Assembly (NCBI GenBank): GCA_030145015.1 | Contig: JAQYWI010000018.1 | Span: 1-47,168, forward strand | DNA length: 47,168 nucleotides | Origin: Desulfobacterales bacterium | GTDB taxonomy: Bacteria; Desulfobacterota; Desulfobacteria; Desulfobacterales; JAHEIW01 | Direction: 5' to 3' | Shown: positions 25,082-33,060 of the stretch, piece after piece | How the letters are laid out: every line of letters starts with the position of its first letter | Numbering within the stretch: the first letter of the stretch is position 1 | Translations under genes and position numbers: made by a program | The notes under the pieces: generated by a model | The model's input: the letters and a program-made list of their open reading frames with translations, nothing else | Database searches by the model: none | What the model was told of the DNA's origin: nothing

Positions 25082-26296
25082 TTATTCGGCGACTTTCACC
25101 GGCATGCCATTGACCGGTGCAGCAAGATCGGAAACAATCAAGCGACTGTTCGGTTCGAGACCCTCCGCCAACACAACTGTTTGGGCATCACGCCACAGGG
25201 TTTTAACGCTGCGGATTTCGAGTCTGCCGTCATCTGAGGCGATCCAGATGTTGGAGTCGTCGCGCAGGGCGCTGCGCGGGATACGATACACGTTTTGCAG
25301 CTCCCGCCCCTCGATCTCAATTCGTACATACTCGCCGATTAATAGCGGTAGTTGATATTTTCCTTTTATCTTTAATCCCAATGGATCTTGAACTTCGACA
25401 AGTATGCGCGCCATACGGCCCTCGGTTTCCAGGTCGCCCAGCAATTTGATGACCGTGCCGGCAAGTTCATAGCCGTTTCTGTAAGAAATACGCACCCTGG
25501 CACCGGATCCAGCGGGATTGCCTGGAATTAAAATCCAGCTCAAACGATCTATCGGGATGGATGCCCGAATCCAATACGTATCGGTCCCCACCAGCTCTGC
25601 GAGATGCTCCTGGCTGGAGACCTGGGAACCGATATCCACTTGTTTGGCCCGCACGATGGCATTAAAGGGCGCGCGAATCCGCGTTCTTGCCAGATTTAGT
25701 TTCGCTTTCTGAAGATCTGCCCCATCAGCGGCCAGTTTGGCTTTAGCCGCTTCCAATTGGGGCTTTTTGGCCACTAATGCCGGTATTTTGTAGCCCTGAG
25801 GATTTGCCTTGTAAAGCAGGCGCCATTCCTCTTCGGAAGCAGCGGCTTCCTCCTGGACGACTTTCAGGACGCTTTCCGAATCCTTGATTTTGGCCTGAGC
25901 CAGCGTAACGGCCAATTGATAATCCTCGGGGTCGATGCGCAAAATTTCTGATCCTTTATCTAAAAAGCCCCCAACGGTGAACTCAGGATGAATGGCCACA
26001 ATTTCTCCGGCTACGCGGGATTCAAGAATGATCTCCCGGGCCGGAATCACGGTGCCCATAGCCGCAACGACAACCTTGTGGGTATCGGGATGCACGCTGC
26101 TCACCTGAACCAGGGGGGTCATTTTTTCCGGCGGACGCTTGCGTGCTTTGGGTGCGTTTTTGCCGATATAGGCGGTGCCTACGACACCTGCCGCCAGCAC
26201 CGCAATTGACAGCACGATACTTAGATAGATCCGCGACCTTTTACGCGGAATACCCCCGTCAGATGATTCGGCTTCTATGGTTTCGTTTGGTGGCAC
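25082..26296 (-). CDS. RND periplasmic adaptor (membrane fusion protein)
   Basis: A 404-residue protein starting at GTG 26296, with AAGGGAGAAC about 10 bp upstream. A transmembrane anchor (about residues 23-45) precedes a barrel-sandwich/lipoyl-like region (GTVIPAREIILESRVAGEIV), a helical hairpin of about residues 130-200 (KIKDSESVLKVVQEEAAASE) and a beta-barrel region (RIRAPFNAIVRAKQVDIGSQ). It links the inner-membrane RND subunit to an outer-membrane channel. It is 63 bp upstream of the pump gene on the same strand, so they form one operon. The promoter region faces the cytochrome c' gene. Confidence 0.92.
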   Translation of the reverse strand: MPPNETIEAESSDGGIPRKRSRIYLSIVLSIAVLAAGVVGTAYIGKNAPKARKRPPEKMTPLVQVSSVHPDTHKVVVAAMGTVIPAREIILESRVAGEIVAIHPEFTVGGFLDKGSEILRIDPEDYQLAVTLAQAKIKDSESVLKVVQEEAAASEEEWRLLYKANPQGYKIPALVAKKPQLEAAKAKLAADGADLQKAKLNLARTRIRAPFNAIVRAKQVDIGSQVSSQEHLAELVGTDTYWIRASIPIDRLSWILIPGNPAGSGARVRISYRNGYELAGTVIKLLGDLETEGRMARILVEVQDPLGLKIKGKYQLPLLIGEYVRIEIEGRELQNVYRIPRSALRDDSNIWIASDDGRLEIRSVKTLWRDAQTVVLAEGLEPNSRLIVSDLAAPVNGMPVKVAE

Positions 26297-26326
26297 AGGC
26301 GTGTTCTCCCTTATATTTGTTGGAAT

Positions 26327-26369
26327 TTACTTTGTGGTGTAATATAAGGTTCATCAGATTAAAAGTAAA
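26327..26369 (-). promoter_or_regulatory. Promoter of the RND operon with operator-like motif
   Basis: Read on the minus strand: TTTACT (26364-26369), 17-bp spacer, TATATT (26341-26346). Just downstream, at the expected transcription start, lies ACCACAAAGT (26329-26338) inside the loose palindrome TTAC-N8-GTAA (26327-26342). The same 10-bp word occurs in the divergent cytochrome c' promoter. Confidence 0.55.
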
Positions 26370-26405
26370 GGCGGGCGTTACGATTGCGTGCCTGATGATA
26401 TGAAC

Positions 26406-26434
26406 TTGACAAATACCACAAAGTGGCATAAACC
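26406..26434 (+). promoter_or_regulatory. Promoter of the cytochrome c' gene with operator-like motif
   Basis: TTGACA (26406-26411), a 17-bp spacer and TAAACC (26429-26434). The spacer holds ACCACAAAGTGG (26415-26426), which includes the inverted CCAC-AAA-GTGG. A repressor bound there would cover the promoter; the regulator is not identified. Confidence 0.55.
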
Positions 26435-26507
26435 TCAACGGAAATTCCCGCTTAATTTCAAACTTGGCCTGTGAATTTAGTAGGCCATTTGCTCAAAAGG
26501 AGGAAAA

Positions 26508-26966
26508 ATGAAAAAACTGTTGATGATTTTAATTTGTCTTGTTTTCAGCGCAGGCGCAATCGGTGGCGCGTACGCTCAGTTTGCCAAGCCCGAGTATGCC
26601 ATCAAATACCGCAAAGCGGTCATGTTTCTGATCGCCCAGCATTTCGGGCGCATGGGCGCAATGGTAAAAGAACAGATTCCTTACAACCAGGAGGTTTTTG
26701 CACGCAATGCCATGCTGGTTGAGACGCTGTCACGTCTTCCCTGGGAGGCGGCCATGGTGCCCGGAACCGACACCGGGGATACCACCTTGAAATCTTCGGC
26801 TCTTGTGCAGCAGGCCGAATTCAAAGAAATCTCACAAACATTCGAAACCCAGGCCACCAAACTGGTCAGCGCAGCCCAAAGCGGCGATTTTAGCGCCATC
26901 AAAGCGCAGTTTGGAGAGGTCGGCAAGAGCTGCAAGGCCTGTCATAGTCAGTTTCGCACCAAATAG
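26508..26966 (+). CDS. Cytochrome c' (class II c-type cytochrome)
   Basis: A 152-residue protein with a Sec signal peptide (first about 23 residues, ending GGAYAQ) and a four-helix cytochrome c' fold. The haem-binding motif is near the C-terminus: Cys142-x-x-Cys145-His146 in KSCKACHSQFR. Class II cytochromes carry a five-coordinate haem in the periplasm and bind NO or CO; roles include nitrosative stress protection and electron transfer. A strong ribosome binding site (AAAGGAGG) precedes the ATG. The next gene on the opposite strand encodes a cytochrome b561-type membrane protein that often partners cytochrome c' genes. Confidence 0.92.
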   Translation: MKKLLMILICLVFSAGAIGGAYAQFAKPEYAIKYRKAVMFLIAQHFGRMGAMVKEQIPYNQEVFARNAMLVETLSRLPWEAAMVPGTDTGDTTLKSSALVQQAEFKEISQTFETQATKLVSAAQSGDFSAIKAQFGEVGKSCKACHSQFRTK

Positions 26967-27026
26967 GCGCCCGGGCGGCCCATGGGTATCCGCACTGGCG
27001 GACAGGTCGTTTGTTAAGCCTAAGCG

Positions 27027-27719
27027 CTATCGCACGATCAGATAGACCGCCAGCGCCGCCAGCCCGGCAATCAGCGCTGCGATCCAGTTGCGGCCGGTTG
27101 CGGGCCGGGGTTCGGTCCCGCGCCACTCCTTAACACCGAAGATCATCGGCTTTACCAGATTTTCGCGTTTGTAGATCAAGTAAAAGAGCACCGCCAGAAC
27201 GTGGATGGATACGAGTGCGATGATCACTTCCTGATTTAGCCTGTGAACCCGGGTGAGCCCGTCGCTGGTGGCCTTGCTGACCCAGTCAAAGAGGGGGCCC
27301 TCGGTGATTATGTCGTCGTTGGCGAATAATCCGGTTGCGGCCTGAACCAACAGGGCCAACAGCATGGCAATGATCGACCACCCGCCGAGCGGATTATGAC
27401 CGCGGAAGGGCGTCGAATCGCTGCGCAAAAGCGTCGTTGCATAGCGAACGACTGCAGCGGGGCCCCGAACAAAGGTCACAAAGCGTGATTCCCGGCTGCC
27501 GACAAACCCCCAGACCAGCCTGAACAGGAGCAGGGCAACGATTGTAAAGCCGCTCCACTCATGGTACTGCATGGCATTGCCTCCGATTTTCCCGGTTACA
27601 AAAGAGATGACCACCAGGACCACCAGCAACCAGTGAAACAGCCGTGTTGGCAGATCCCAGACCAGGACGCTTCCGGGAGCGCTTTCCATGTTCCCCTTAG
27701 TGAGTTTGGTATTTTCCAT
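27027..27719 (-). CDS. Cytochrome b561-type membrane protein
   Basis: A four-helix haem-b membrane protein of about 230 residues. Likely axial His residues are in LPTRLFHWLLVVLVV, YHEWSGFTIVALLLF, GHNPLGGWSIIAML and VSIHVLAVLFYLI, as in the Ni/Fe-hydrogenase b-type/cytochrome b561 superfamily. It can pass electrons between the quinone pool and periplasmic cytochromes. The start is uncertain among ATG 27719, ATG 27689 (with AAGGGG 3 bp upstream, which is close) and TTG 27755. It is convergent with the cytochrome c' gene (61-bp gap), a pairing common for soluble cytochrome c' and its membrane donor (inference). Confidence 0.85.
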   Translation of the reverse strand: MENTKLTKGNMESAPGSVLVWDLPTRLFHWLLVVLVVISFVTGKIGGNAMQYHEWSGFTIVALLLFRLVWGFVGSRESRFVTFVRGPAAVVRYATTLLRSDSTPFRGHNPLGGWSIIAMLLALLVQAATGLFANDDIITEGPLFDWVSKATSDGLTRVHRLNQEVIIALVSIHVLAVLFYLIYKRENLVKPMIFGVKEWRGTEPRPATGRNWIAALIAGLAALAVYLIVR

Positions 27720-27805
27720 AACGAGCGTATTAATTTCAGTCCCAATTGGGCCCAAAAACAGTTGGGCGTTATCTGTTATTCGTTATTAGTTAATAACCAT
27801 TAACG

Positions 27806-27834
27806 CCTAATTGAGCGTTTAACGCTCAATTAGG
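27806..27834. terminator. Perfect 12-bp stem hairpin
   Basis: CCTAATTGAGCG, a 5-nt TTTAA loop, and CGCTCAATTAGG. It lies between the divergent starts of the cytochrome b561 gene and the dienelactone hydrolase gene, so terminator function is not obvious; no T-run follows. It might be a regulatory palindrome. Nearby GTTATTAGTTAATAAC (27783-27798) is also palindromic. Confidence 0.35.
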
Positions 27835-27939
27835 GTTCACCCGCGGGTCTGAAAATATTTGACCGACCATTGACAGGACCTTGAGAAGCGTTATGTTCAA
27901 GATTCTTTTCCATTCAACAATACATCAAAAGGTGGCGCT

Positions 27940-28698
27940 ATGAAAGTCTATCCTTTTTATATAATTTTTACTGTTATTTTTCTTTTTGGGGTTCCTGTCA
28001 ATGCCCCGGCGGCGGAAATCGTAACCGAAGAAGTTGTCTACCACCGGAATGGCAAAAATGTTTCAGGGTATCTGGCCCGGCCTGCGGATAATCAAAAACA
28101 CCCCGGCCTGATTTTAATCCACGAATGGTGGGGACTCAATGATAATATTCGAAAAAACGCCAGAAAATTTGCCGAACTGGGATATGTGGCTCTGGCGGTT
28201 GATCTTTATGAGGGTGAGTCGGCAACCACACCCGAAGAGGCCCGCAAACTGGCTACCGGCGTTAGAAACAATGTCGAAGGCGCATTCAAAAATCTAAAAG
28301 GCGCCGTTGCTTTTATGAAGGGCCACGCGAGTACACATCCGGATAGAGTGGCTTCCATCGGGTGGTGCTTTGGGGGCGGCTGGTCCTATCAAATTGCCAA
28401 AAATGGTCTGGGCGTTAAGTCTTCAATTATATATTATGGCCGCTTTAATCCCAAAGACGATCTCAGCAAGATGAGAGCGACAATTCTGGGGCACTTCGGC
28501 GCAAATGACCGGGGTATCAAAGTGGATAGCGTTGAAGAATTCCAGGCCAGGCTGAAAACCCTGAGCGGAGATCATGAAATCTATATTTATGAAAATGCAG
28601 GACACGCATTCGCCAACGAAGGTGGAAGCCAGTATAACAAGGAAGCCGCTGATATTGCCTGGAAAAGGACGGTGACATTCCTGGAAAAATACTTATAA
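27940..28698 (+). CDS. Secreted dienelactone hydrolase family protein
   Basis: A 252-residue alpha/beta hydrolase with an N-terminal signal peptide (about residues 1-25, ending APAAE). The catalytic triad is Cys143 in GWCFGGGWS, Asp190 in GANDRGI and His222 in AGHAFAN, as in dienelactone hydrolases with a Cys nucleophile. It hydrolyses lactones or esters, here in the periplasm or outside. AAAAGGTGG precedes the ATG. It is convergent with the small membrane protein gene after a 6-bp gap. Substrate unknown. Confidence 0.9.
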   Translation: MKVYPFYIIFTVIFLFGVPVNAPAAEIVTEEVVYHRNGKNVSGYLARPADNQKHPGLILIHEWWGLNDNIRKNARKFAELGYVALAVDLYEGESATTPEEARKLATGVRNNVEGAFKNLKGAVAFMKGHASTHPDRVASIGWCFGGGWSYQIAKNGLGVKSSIIYYGRFNPKDDLSKMRATILGHFGANDRGIKVDSVEEFQARLKTLSGDHEIYIYENAGHAFANEGGSQYNKEAADIAWKRTVTFLEKYL

Positions 28699-28704
28699 AT
28701 TGTG

Positions 28705-29034
28705 TTACTGATCTTTTTTTTCGGTCTTTTCAAGAATTCGATTGAGCGTCGCATTAATGGCCAGCAGGGCGTGCTTAATATCATTTAATTGATGCATGAG
28801 GGACGCTTTACTATCGGGGTTGCCGGCGGCGGTTGACGTGCGGGTTCCGATTTTGCGGGAAATGTCATCTAAGCGGATGCCCAGGGTGACAAAAAAATAC
28901 AGCAGCAGTATAAAGGCAAAGTTTTCCTCGCGCCAGTACAGCACCCGCCAACCCACAAATAGAATGATGAAAAAGACGGCACTGGTTATAAAATAGGGAT
29001 GGCCGCTGATCCATTTTTTTATTTTTTCCAGCAT
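28705..29034 (-). CDS. Small two-helix membrane protein
   Basis: A 109-residue protein with two transmembrane segments (about residues 13-30 and 38-53) followed by a charged C-terminal domain with a helical, coiled-coil-like end (LNDIKHALLAINATLNRI). No known family recognised. It ends 6 bp from the end of the dienelactone hydrolase gene on the opposite strand. Function unknown. Confidence 0.7.
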   Translation of the reverse strand: MLEKIKKWISGHPYFITSAVFFIILFVGWRVLYWREENFAFILLLYFFVTLGIRLDDISRKIGTRTSTAAGNPDSKASLMHQLNDIKHALLAINATLNRILEKTEKKDQ

Positions 29035-29124
29035 ATTTTAAGCCTGAAATTGTATTTTTGGCTAAATCTTATTTAAAGGCGATCTCAGAAAGGTTTAGCG
29101 CCTTGTCCTGTTACCTGTAAAATA

Positions 29125-29147
29125 TCGCGGCAAGATGCCGCTCCCAC
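29125..29147. repeat. REP-type palindrome GCGGC-N-GCCGCTCCCAC, copy 1
   Basis: TCGCGGCAAGATGCCGCTCC forms a GCGGC/GCCGC hairpin and continues CAC. Copy 2 at 31211-31233 differs at only three of 23 positions. It resembles the TCGCGGC...GCCGCTCC REP units known in many Proteobacteria. It lies between the small membrane protein and the acyl-CoA ligase gene. Confidence 0.6.
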
Positions 29148-29181
29148 TATTTACAATGGGATGGGGGAATTGTCTATCTGC

Positions 29182-30918
29182 CTATGATTTTTTAAGCTCC
29201 TCGTCCCTCAGAACCCGGCGCAATATCTTACCCACATTGGAAACCGGTAAGCTTTCCCGGAACTCAACGTGCCTGGGTCGTTTGTAACCGGCCATCTTCT
29301 CTTTACTGAATTCGAAAATTTCTTTTTCGGTAGCCGTTTCACCCGGTTTAAGCTGAATAAATGCTTTCACGCTTTCCCCGCTTTTTTCATCCGGCGCGCC
29401 AATCACAGCCACCAGTTCCACCTTGGGATGCTGAAATAGAATATCCTCGACATCGCGCGGGTAAACATTAAATCCACCGACGATAATCAGGTCTTTTTTA
29501 CGATCGGTAACCAGAATATACCCTTCTTCATCGATATGGCCAATGTCACCCGTCAGGAAATATCGCTTTCCCTCTATTTCGCGGAATACGTTCTCATCTT
29601 CCTCGGGCCGGCCCCAGTACCCTTTCATTACCTGGGGGCCACAGATCGCAATTTCACCATCTTCACCCTGGGGTAATTCTGTTGCTCCGGTTTCGATATC
29701 CAGAATCTTGACGACGGTGCCGGGTATCGGAAAACCAATCGAGCCAATCTTGCGCTGCTCACGGTTGGTCGGATTGACCGTGGCAATCGGTGCGGTTTCA
29801 CTCAAACCATAACCTTCAAAAATGACGGAACCGGTCTTTTCTTCAAACTGTTTGCAGACTTGAGGCGGCAGCGGTGCACCACCGGAAAAGCACCCTATCA
29901 GGGATGTTAAATCAAATTGATCCAGCAGCGCATGATTGGTAAAGGCCACAAAAATCGTTGGTACGGCAGGCATGACAGTCGGCTTGTACTTCTGCACGGT
30001 CTTGAGGACCTCGGTGAAGGGCGGATTCCCAGCGCGGGGATCGGGAATGCATATCAGACGGCTGCCGGTGCCGCAAGCGGATAACATGGCACAGGTCAGA
30101 CCGAAACTATGGTACCAGGGCAGAACACCGAGGTAAGTGTGAAACCCGCCCGTACGCGTTTTTTCCGGCTTGGCACCCGGTTCATGCACCAAACGAATCC
30201 ACTCCAATGCGGCTTTAATATCATAGGTAAAATTGGTGTGTGGCAGGGCTGCGCCTTTGGGGACGCCGGTGGTGCCGCCCGTGTAAATGATCAGCGCCAA
30301 ATCCTCTGCCGGGTTAATCTCAACATCCGGTGGTACAGGTTTGGCGGCTGCGACCACATCATCAAAAAAGAGATGCCCGGGCTGGTAATTTCCGGCTTTG
30401 GGAATCTTGCCTAAAAGCCCGCCGATAAAGGCCTTGATTGGCGGCAGATAGGATTTGACCCCGCAGATCACTACCGTTTCTACCTCTGATCCTTTAATCG
30501 CCTCAACCGTAGTTGGATAAAACTGGGGATGATCCATGCAAAAAACGGCCTTAGCTCCGGCGTCTTTCAACTGGTAATTGAGCTCATTGACTGTATAGAG
30601 TGGATTGCAGGTAACGCAAACAGCTCCGGCTTTTAAAATACCAAAAAATATGGCCGGATAGTGGGGCAAGTTGGGTAGAAAAATGGCCACCCGGTCTCCT
30701 TTTTGGACACCGCGCGAGGCCAAAAAATTGGCGATGCGATCAGCGCTATCTTTTACCTGGGCAAAGGTGCGGGTGGCATCGTTGAAAATCGTATAAACCT
30801 GGTTCGGAAATTCATCTGCCGCATCGTCAAGAATGGAGAATAAGGGCTTCTCATAACCGGAAACGTCGTTTGCAACACCTTCCGGCCAATTGGGCGTCGG
30901 CCATGTTGTGGCTGCCAT
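29182..30918 (-). CDS. fadD: Long-chain fatty-acid--CoA ligase
   Basis: A 578-residue member of the AMP-binding/ANL superfamily. The P-loop-like motif YTGGTTGVPKG is at residues 212-222, GYGLSETAPI is near 365, and the C-terminal core has YFLTGDIGHIDEEGYI, DRKKDLIIVGGFNVYPRDVE and the final Lys in VGKILRR. It activates fatty or branched carboxylic acids to acyl-CoA with ATP. It follows CCAAAGGAGG and has its own promoter. It could feed the acyl-CoA cluster at 14-22 kb, 8 kb away on the same strand. The gene symbol follows the general family; its exact substrate is not known. Confidence 0.9.
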   Translation of the reverse strand: MAATTWPTPNWPEGVANDVSGYEKPLFSILDDAADEFPNQVYTIFNDATRTFAQVKDSADRIANFLASRGVQKGDRVAIFLPNLPHYPAIFFGILKAGAVCVTCNPLYTVNELNYQLKDAGAKAVFCMDHPQFYPTTVEAIKGSEVETVVICGVKSYLPPIKAFIGGLLGKIPKAGNYQPGHLFFDDVVAAAKPVPPDVEINPAEDLALIIYTGGTTGVPKGAALPHTNFTYDIKAALEWIRLVHEPGAKPEKTRTGGFHTYLGVLPWYHSFGLTCAMLSACGTGSRLICIPDPRAGNPPFTEVLKTVQKYKPTVMPAVPTIFVAFTNHALLDQFDLTSLIGCFSGGAPLPPQVCKQFEEKTGSVIFEGYGLSETAPIATVNPTNREQRKIGSIGFPIPGTVVKILDIETGATELPQGEDGEIAICGPQVMKGYWGRPEEDENVFREIEGKRYFLTGDIGHIDEEGYILVTDRKKDLIIVGGFNVYPRDVEDILFQHPKVELVAVIGAPDEKSGESVKAFIQLKPGETATEKEIFEFSKEKMAGYKRPRHVEFRESLPVSNVGKILRRVLRDEELKKS

Positions 30919-30982
30919 TCGAACCTCCTTTGGTTAGGGGTTGCTGAAAAGACCTCCTTCAAATTAAATAATTTTTCTTCTG

Positions 30983-31011
30983 TTTATAGTGAATTGTACC
31001 TTTAGTGTCAA
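30983..31011 (-). promoter_or_regulatory. Promoter of the acyl-CoA ligase gene
   Basis: Read on the minus strand: TTGACA (31006-31011), a 17-bp spacer and TATAAA (30983-30988), nearly the sigma-70 consensus. It lies about 65 bp upstream of the start codon. The leader has two ribosome-binding-like sites (AAGGAGGT), one far upstream near 30950 without an ATG and one directly before the gene. Confidence 0.7.
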
Positions 31012-31056
31012 ACAAGCACGAAGTCAAATTTTTTCGTGTTTTCGCATTTTGGCCTG

Positions 31057-31086
31057 CCCGGTTAAACCTTGAATTGTTTAACCGGG
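31057..31086. other. Strong hairpin in a 379-bp gene-free gap
   Basis: CCCGGTTAAAC, 8-nt loop, GTTTAACCGGG, a perfect 11-bp stem. The gap (30919-31297) also holds the ligase promoter and the second REP-type palindrome (31211-31233). A 67-codon reading frame crosses the hairpin and is not convincing. The hairpin has no T-run and its role is not known. Confidence 0.45.
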
Positions 31087-31210
31087 GTGCTTTCGTGATC
31101 GATCGGTTTTCGATTAAGGCTTATCCAGGCGACAAATTTAAAAATCCGGTTATCTGGAAAGAACAAGTTGTATTGGTTGTGGGATCCCGGCGGCGGGAGA
31201 TCATTTAATT

Positions 31211-31233
31211 TCGCGGCTGGAAGCCGCTCCCAC
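31211..31233. repeat. REP-type palindrome GCGGC-N-GCCGCTCCCAC, copy 2
   Basis: TCGCGGCTGGAAGCCGCTCC then CAC: same element as at 29125-29147 with three differences, so that the two copies bracket the acyl-CoA ligase gene. The stem is GCGGC/GCCGC. Confidence 0.6.
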
Positions 31234-31297
31234 AGGGGTTTTTTTATGGTAACTTGGACTTTCCGGATAAGCGCCTTTAAAAATTTAAATCATAAAA

Positions 31298-32077
31298 TCA
31301 TAAATACTTAAAAAATTCAGTTTTTATGGCCTCATAAAGCTCTTCTCCGATCGCCAGGCCAAGATCGATAAATTGGGGGCCGAACTTTTTCCCTGCCGGC
31401 GTTCTAAATGTGGATTTGATAGTGGCGATCTTTTCCATTCCTTTTGGATAACCTTTCATAAATTCCGTTAGGGGCGGATTAAAGTAAGATACCATATCCC
31501 AGATGGTATCATTAAAATTATCCGGACCCCAGCGAAATTTATCTGCATCATAAAGGCAATTGGAAACCAGCTCCCCTTCGGGTGTATCCGCATCGATATT
31601 GTCTTTAAAAGCTTCATGGTTTTGGATGGCACCGCAAATGATCGCAATTTCTTCGGAAGAAAACGGATATTTTTTCAGCACCTTTTTTGCATAGGTAGCC
31701 GCATGGGTTGAGTGATCTTTTCTCTTACGCTTGATGTCATGCAACAAACCGGCGCTCTGCACCAAACATACCAAACGGGAAAGACGGTCGTTGTCATAAC
31801 CACTTTGCTGAGCTTCGATGACCATTAAGGTACCCGCATCGTGGGATACCTTCACAGCATGCATCAGGCCGTGTCCGAAATCATCTTCCAGGGTTGCGGC
31901 AACGAAGGAAAGCAGTTTTTTGACGGCAAGGTCGCTGTCAAATAACTTTCTTGAGGCCTCATAGTCCGGACCATGATCATGATAGAAATCCGGGGTGGGA
32001 TGACGCAAAATGATCTGGCGGGCGCGTTGACGAATTTGATGATAAATTGGCTGCATATGAGGGAGTGCTGGAGCCAT
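31298..32077 (-). CDS. HD-domain phosphohydrolase
   Basis: The ATG at 32077 gives 260 residues; a longer version (32257) would overlap the next gene and translate a repeat, so it is rejected. An ATG at 32056 is also possible. The HD motif is visible: a His in GHGLMHAVKVSHDAG, then GLLHDIKRKRKDHSTHA with the H-D pair, and an Asp further on (DADKFRWG). Such proteins hydrolyse nucleotides or phosphate esters. A helical N-terminal extension of about 50 residues precedes the HD core. The 3' end is followed by a 38-bp gap and the repeat-rich region. Substrate unknown. Confidence 0.8.
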   Translation of the reverse strand: MAPALPHMQPIYHQIRQRARQIILRHPTPDFYHDHGPDYEASRKLFDSDLAVKKLLSFVAATLEDDFGHGLMHAVKVSHDAGTLMVIEAQQSGYDNDRLSRLVCLVQSAGLLHDIKRKRKDHSTHAATYAKKVLKKYPFSSEEIAIICGAIQNHEAFKDNIDADTPEGELVSNCLYDADKFRWGPDNFNDTIWDMVSYFNPPLTEFMKGYPKGMEKIATIKSTFRTPAGKKFGPQFIDLGLAIGEELYEAIKTEFFKYL

Positions 32078-32080
32078 CCT

Positions 32081-32180
32081 GATTGTAGATTTTAGAATTT
32101 GGATTGCGGATTTGGAATGGTGGAGACCTAATGTGCGTCTTATCAGTTTTTTATTAGATCTAAAATCCGAAATCCAATCA
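32081..32180. repeat. GATTTTAGAATTTGGATT inverted repeat
   Basis: The left arm (32081-32112; GATTGTAGATTTTAGAATTT) faces a right arm (32154-32180) reading, on the minus strand, GATTGGATTTCGGATTTTAG. It lies between the HD gene and the end of the next gene. Related in sequence to the 9511-9602 element. Confidence 0.55.
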
Positions 32181-32675
32181 TATCTCAGACAGGGAAAATG
32201 GCTTGCCGCAAACTCTCCACTTCCCATCTTCTTTGACAAGGATGAGGGTTTCATCAACTTTATGCGTTTCGATGAGAAAAAACAATTTCCCGATTATCGC
32301 AAAAACAGGATTGATGGAGCGTAGCCGCTCACCGGTAACTCTGACCTTGGCGTTATTTTCATCCGTCATCTTGATTTCGGTTTTGACGTGGGAAAGCTGG
32401 TTTTTCATATAACCCGGCGAAAAGCCCATTGTTCTCGCCTTTTCAGCGGAATGATACAGATATCCACCGACAATATCAGCCTCTTCATCCTCAGAGAATT
32501 CACTGCAGAGCCGCTCCGTCATTGAATTGCCGTCCAGCAAGAAATAGGCTCTTGTGAATTCAACCGCCGCTTCTGCGGGGCTATCCACCTTACCGACAGA
32601 GATCAGAACCACTTGCAGGATGACAGCAATCACGATTACTGACCCAAAAATTACAATATTTTTAGCGGTTAGCAT
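32178..32675 (-). CDS. Small membrane-anchored protein of unknown function
   Basis: A 165-residue protein with an N-terminal transmembrane helix (about residues 7-27) and a soluble domain with the shape of an NTF2/DUF4878-like lipid or peptide binding fold (VDSPAEAAVEFTRAYFLLDG, then EDGKWRVCGKPF at the end), exposed outside the cytoplasm. AGGAGGCCAAATAA precedes the ATG. No enzyme motif visible. It is upstream of the HD gene on the same strand. Confidence 0.7.
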   Translation of the reverse strand: MLTAKNIVIFGSVIVIAVILQVVLISVGKVDSPAEAAVEFTRAYFLLDGNSMTERLCSEFSEDEEADIVGGYLYHSAEKARTMGFSPGYMKNQLSHVKTEIKMTDENNAKVRVTGERLRSINPVFAIIGKLFFLIETHKVDETLILVKEDGKWRVCGKPFSLSEI

Positions 32676-32764
32676 TTATTTGGCCTCCTTCAAACCTTCA
32701 GCGAACATCATTCAGGATTTTTGTATTTAATTGTCAGAGCGAAAATGGACCAATGGACGAATTT

Positions 32765-32961
32765 TTATTGGAAATCATACCATTGATCAGTGTTAAGACT
32801 GAGAACAAATTTAAATAATCCCACTAACATAAAACCACTGCCGATGACAAGAATTTTTAAACCATTAACTTTGGCAATTCGGCTTCAAAGAAAAATGCCA
32901 TAAAGCTGATGAGTCCATAGGCGATTAAGCTTCTGAACCTATCTGTTTGTGGCTTAGTGGC
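32765..32961 (-). pseudogene. Possible remnant of a small membrane protein gene
   Basis: The 385-bp gap (32676-33060) has two hydrophobic reading fragments on the minus strand in different frames: RFRSLIAYGLISFMAFFFEA (in 32857-32961), and then KILVIGSGFMLVGLFKFVLS (in 32765-32884) ending NTDQWYDFQ. Neither has a clear start codon; together they look like a two-helix protein split by a frameshift. It could equally be chance hydrophobic frames in AT-rich DNA. The plus-strand part just before the dgkA gene holds nothing else recognised. Confidence 0.25.
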
Positions 32962-33060
32962 TTATTGGGTTCGGATTGCCTAAATCGATTGATTCGGCTA
33001 TCGTTAAAGGCACCGGGAAGCGTTTCAAAAATAAACTAAAAGGATTGAGGGTGAATACAG

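Noticed and set aside
31005..31208. 67-codon plus-strand reading frame in the gap between the ligase and HD genes
   Set aside because: It crosses a perfect hairpin and the ligase promoter and has no ribosome binding site or recognisable domain.
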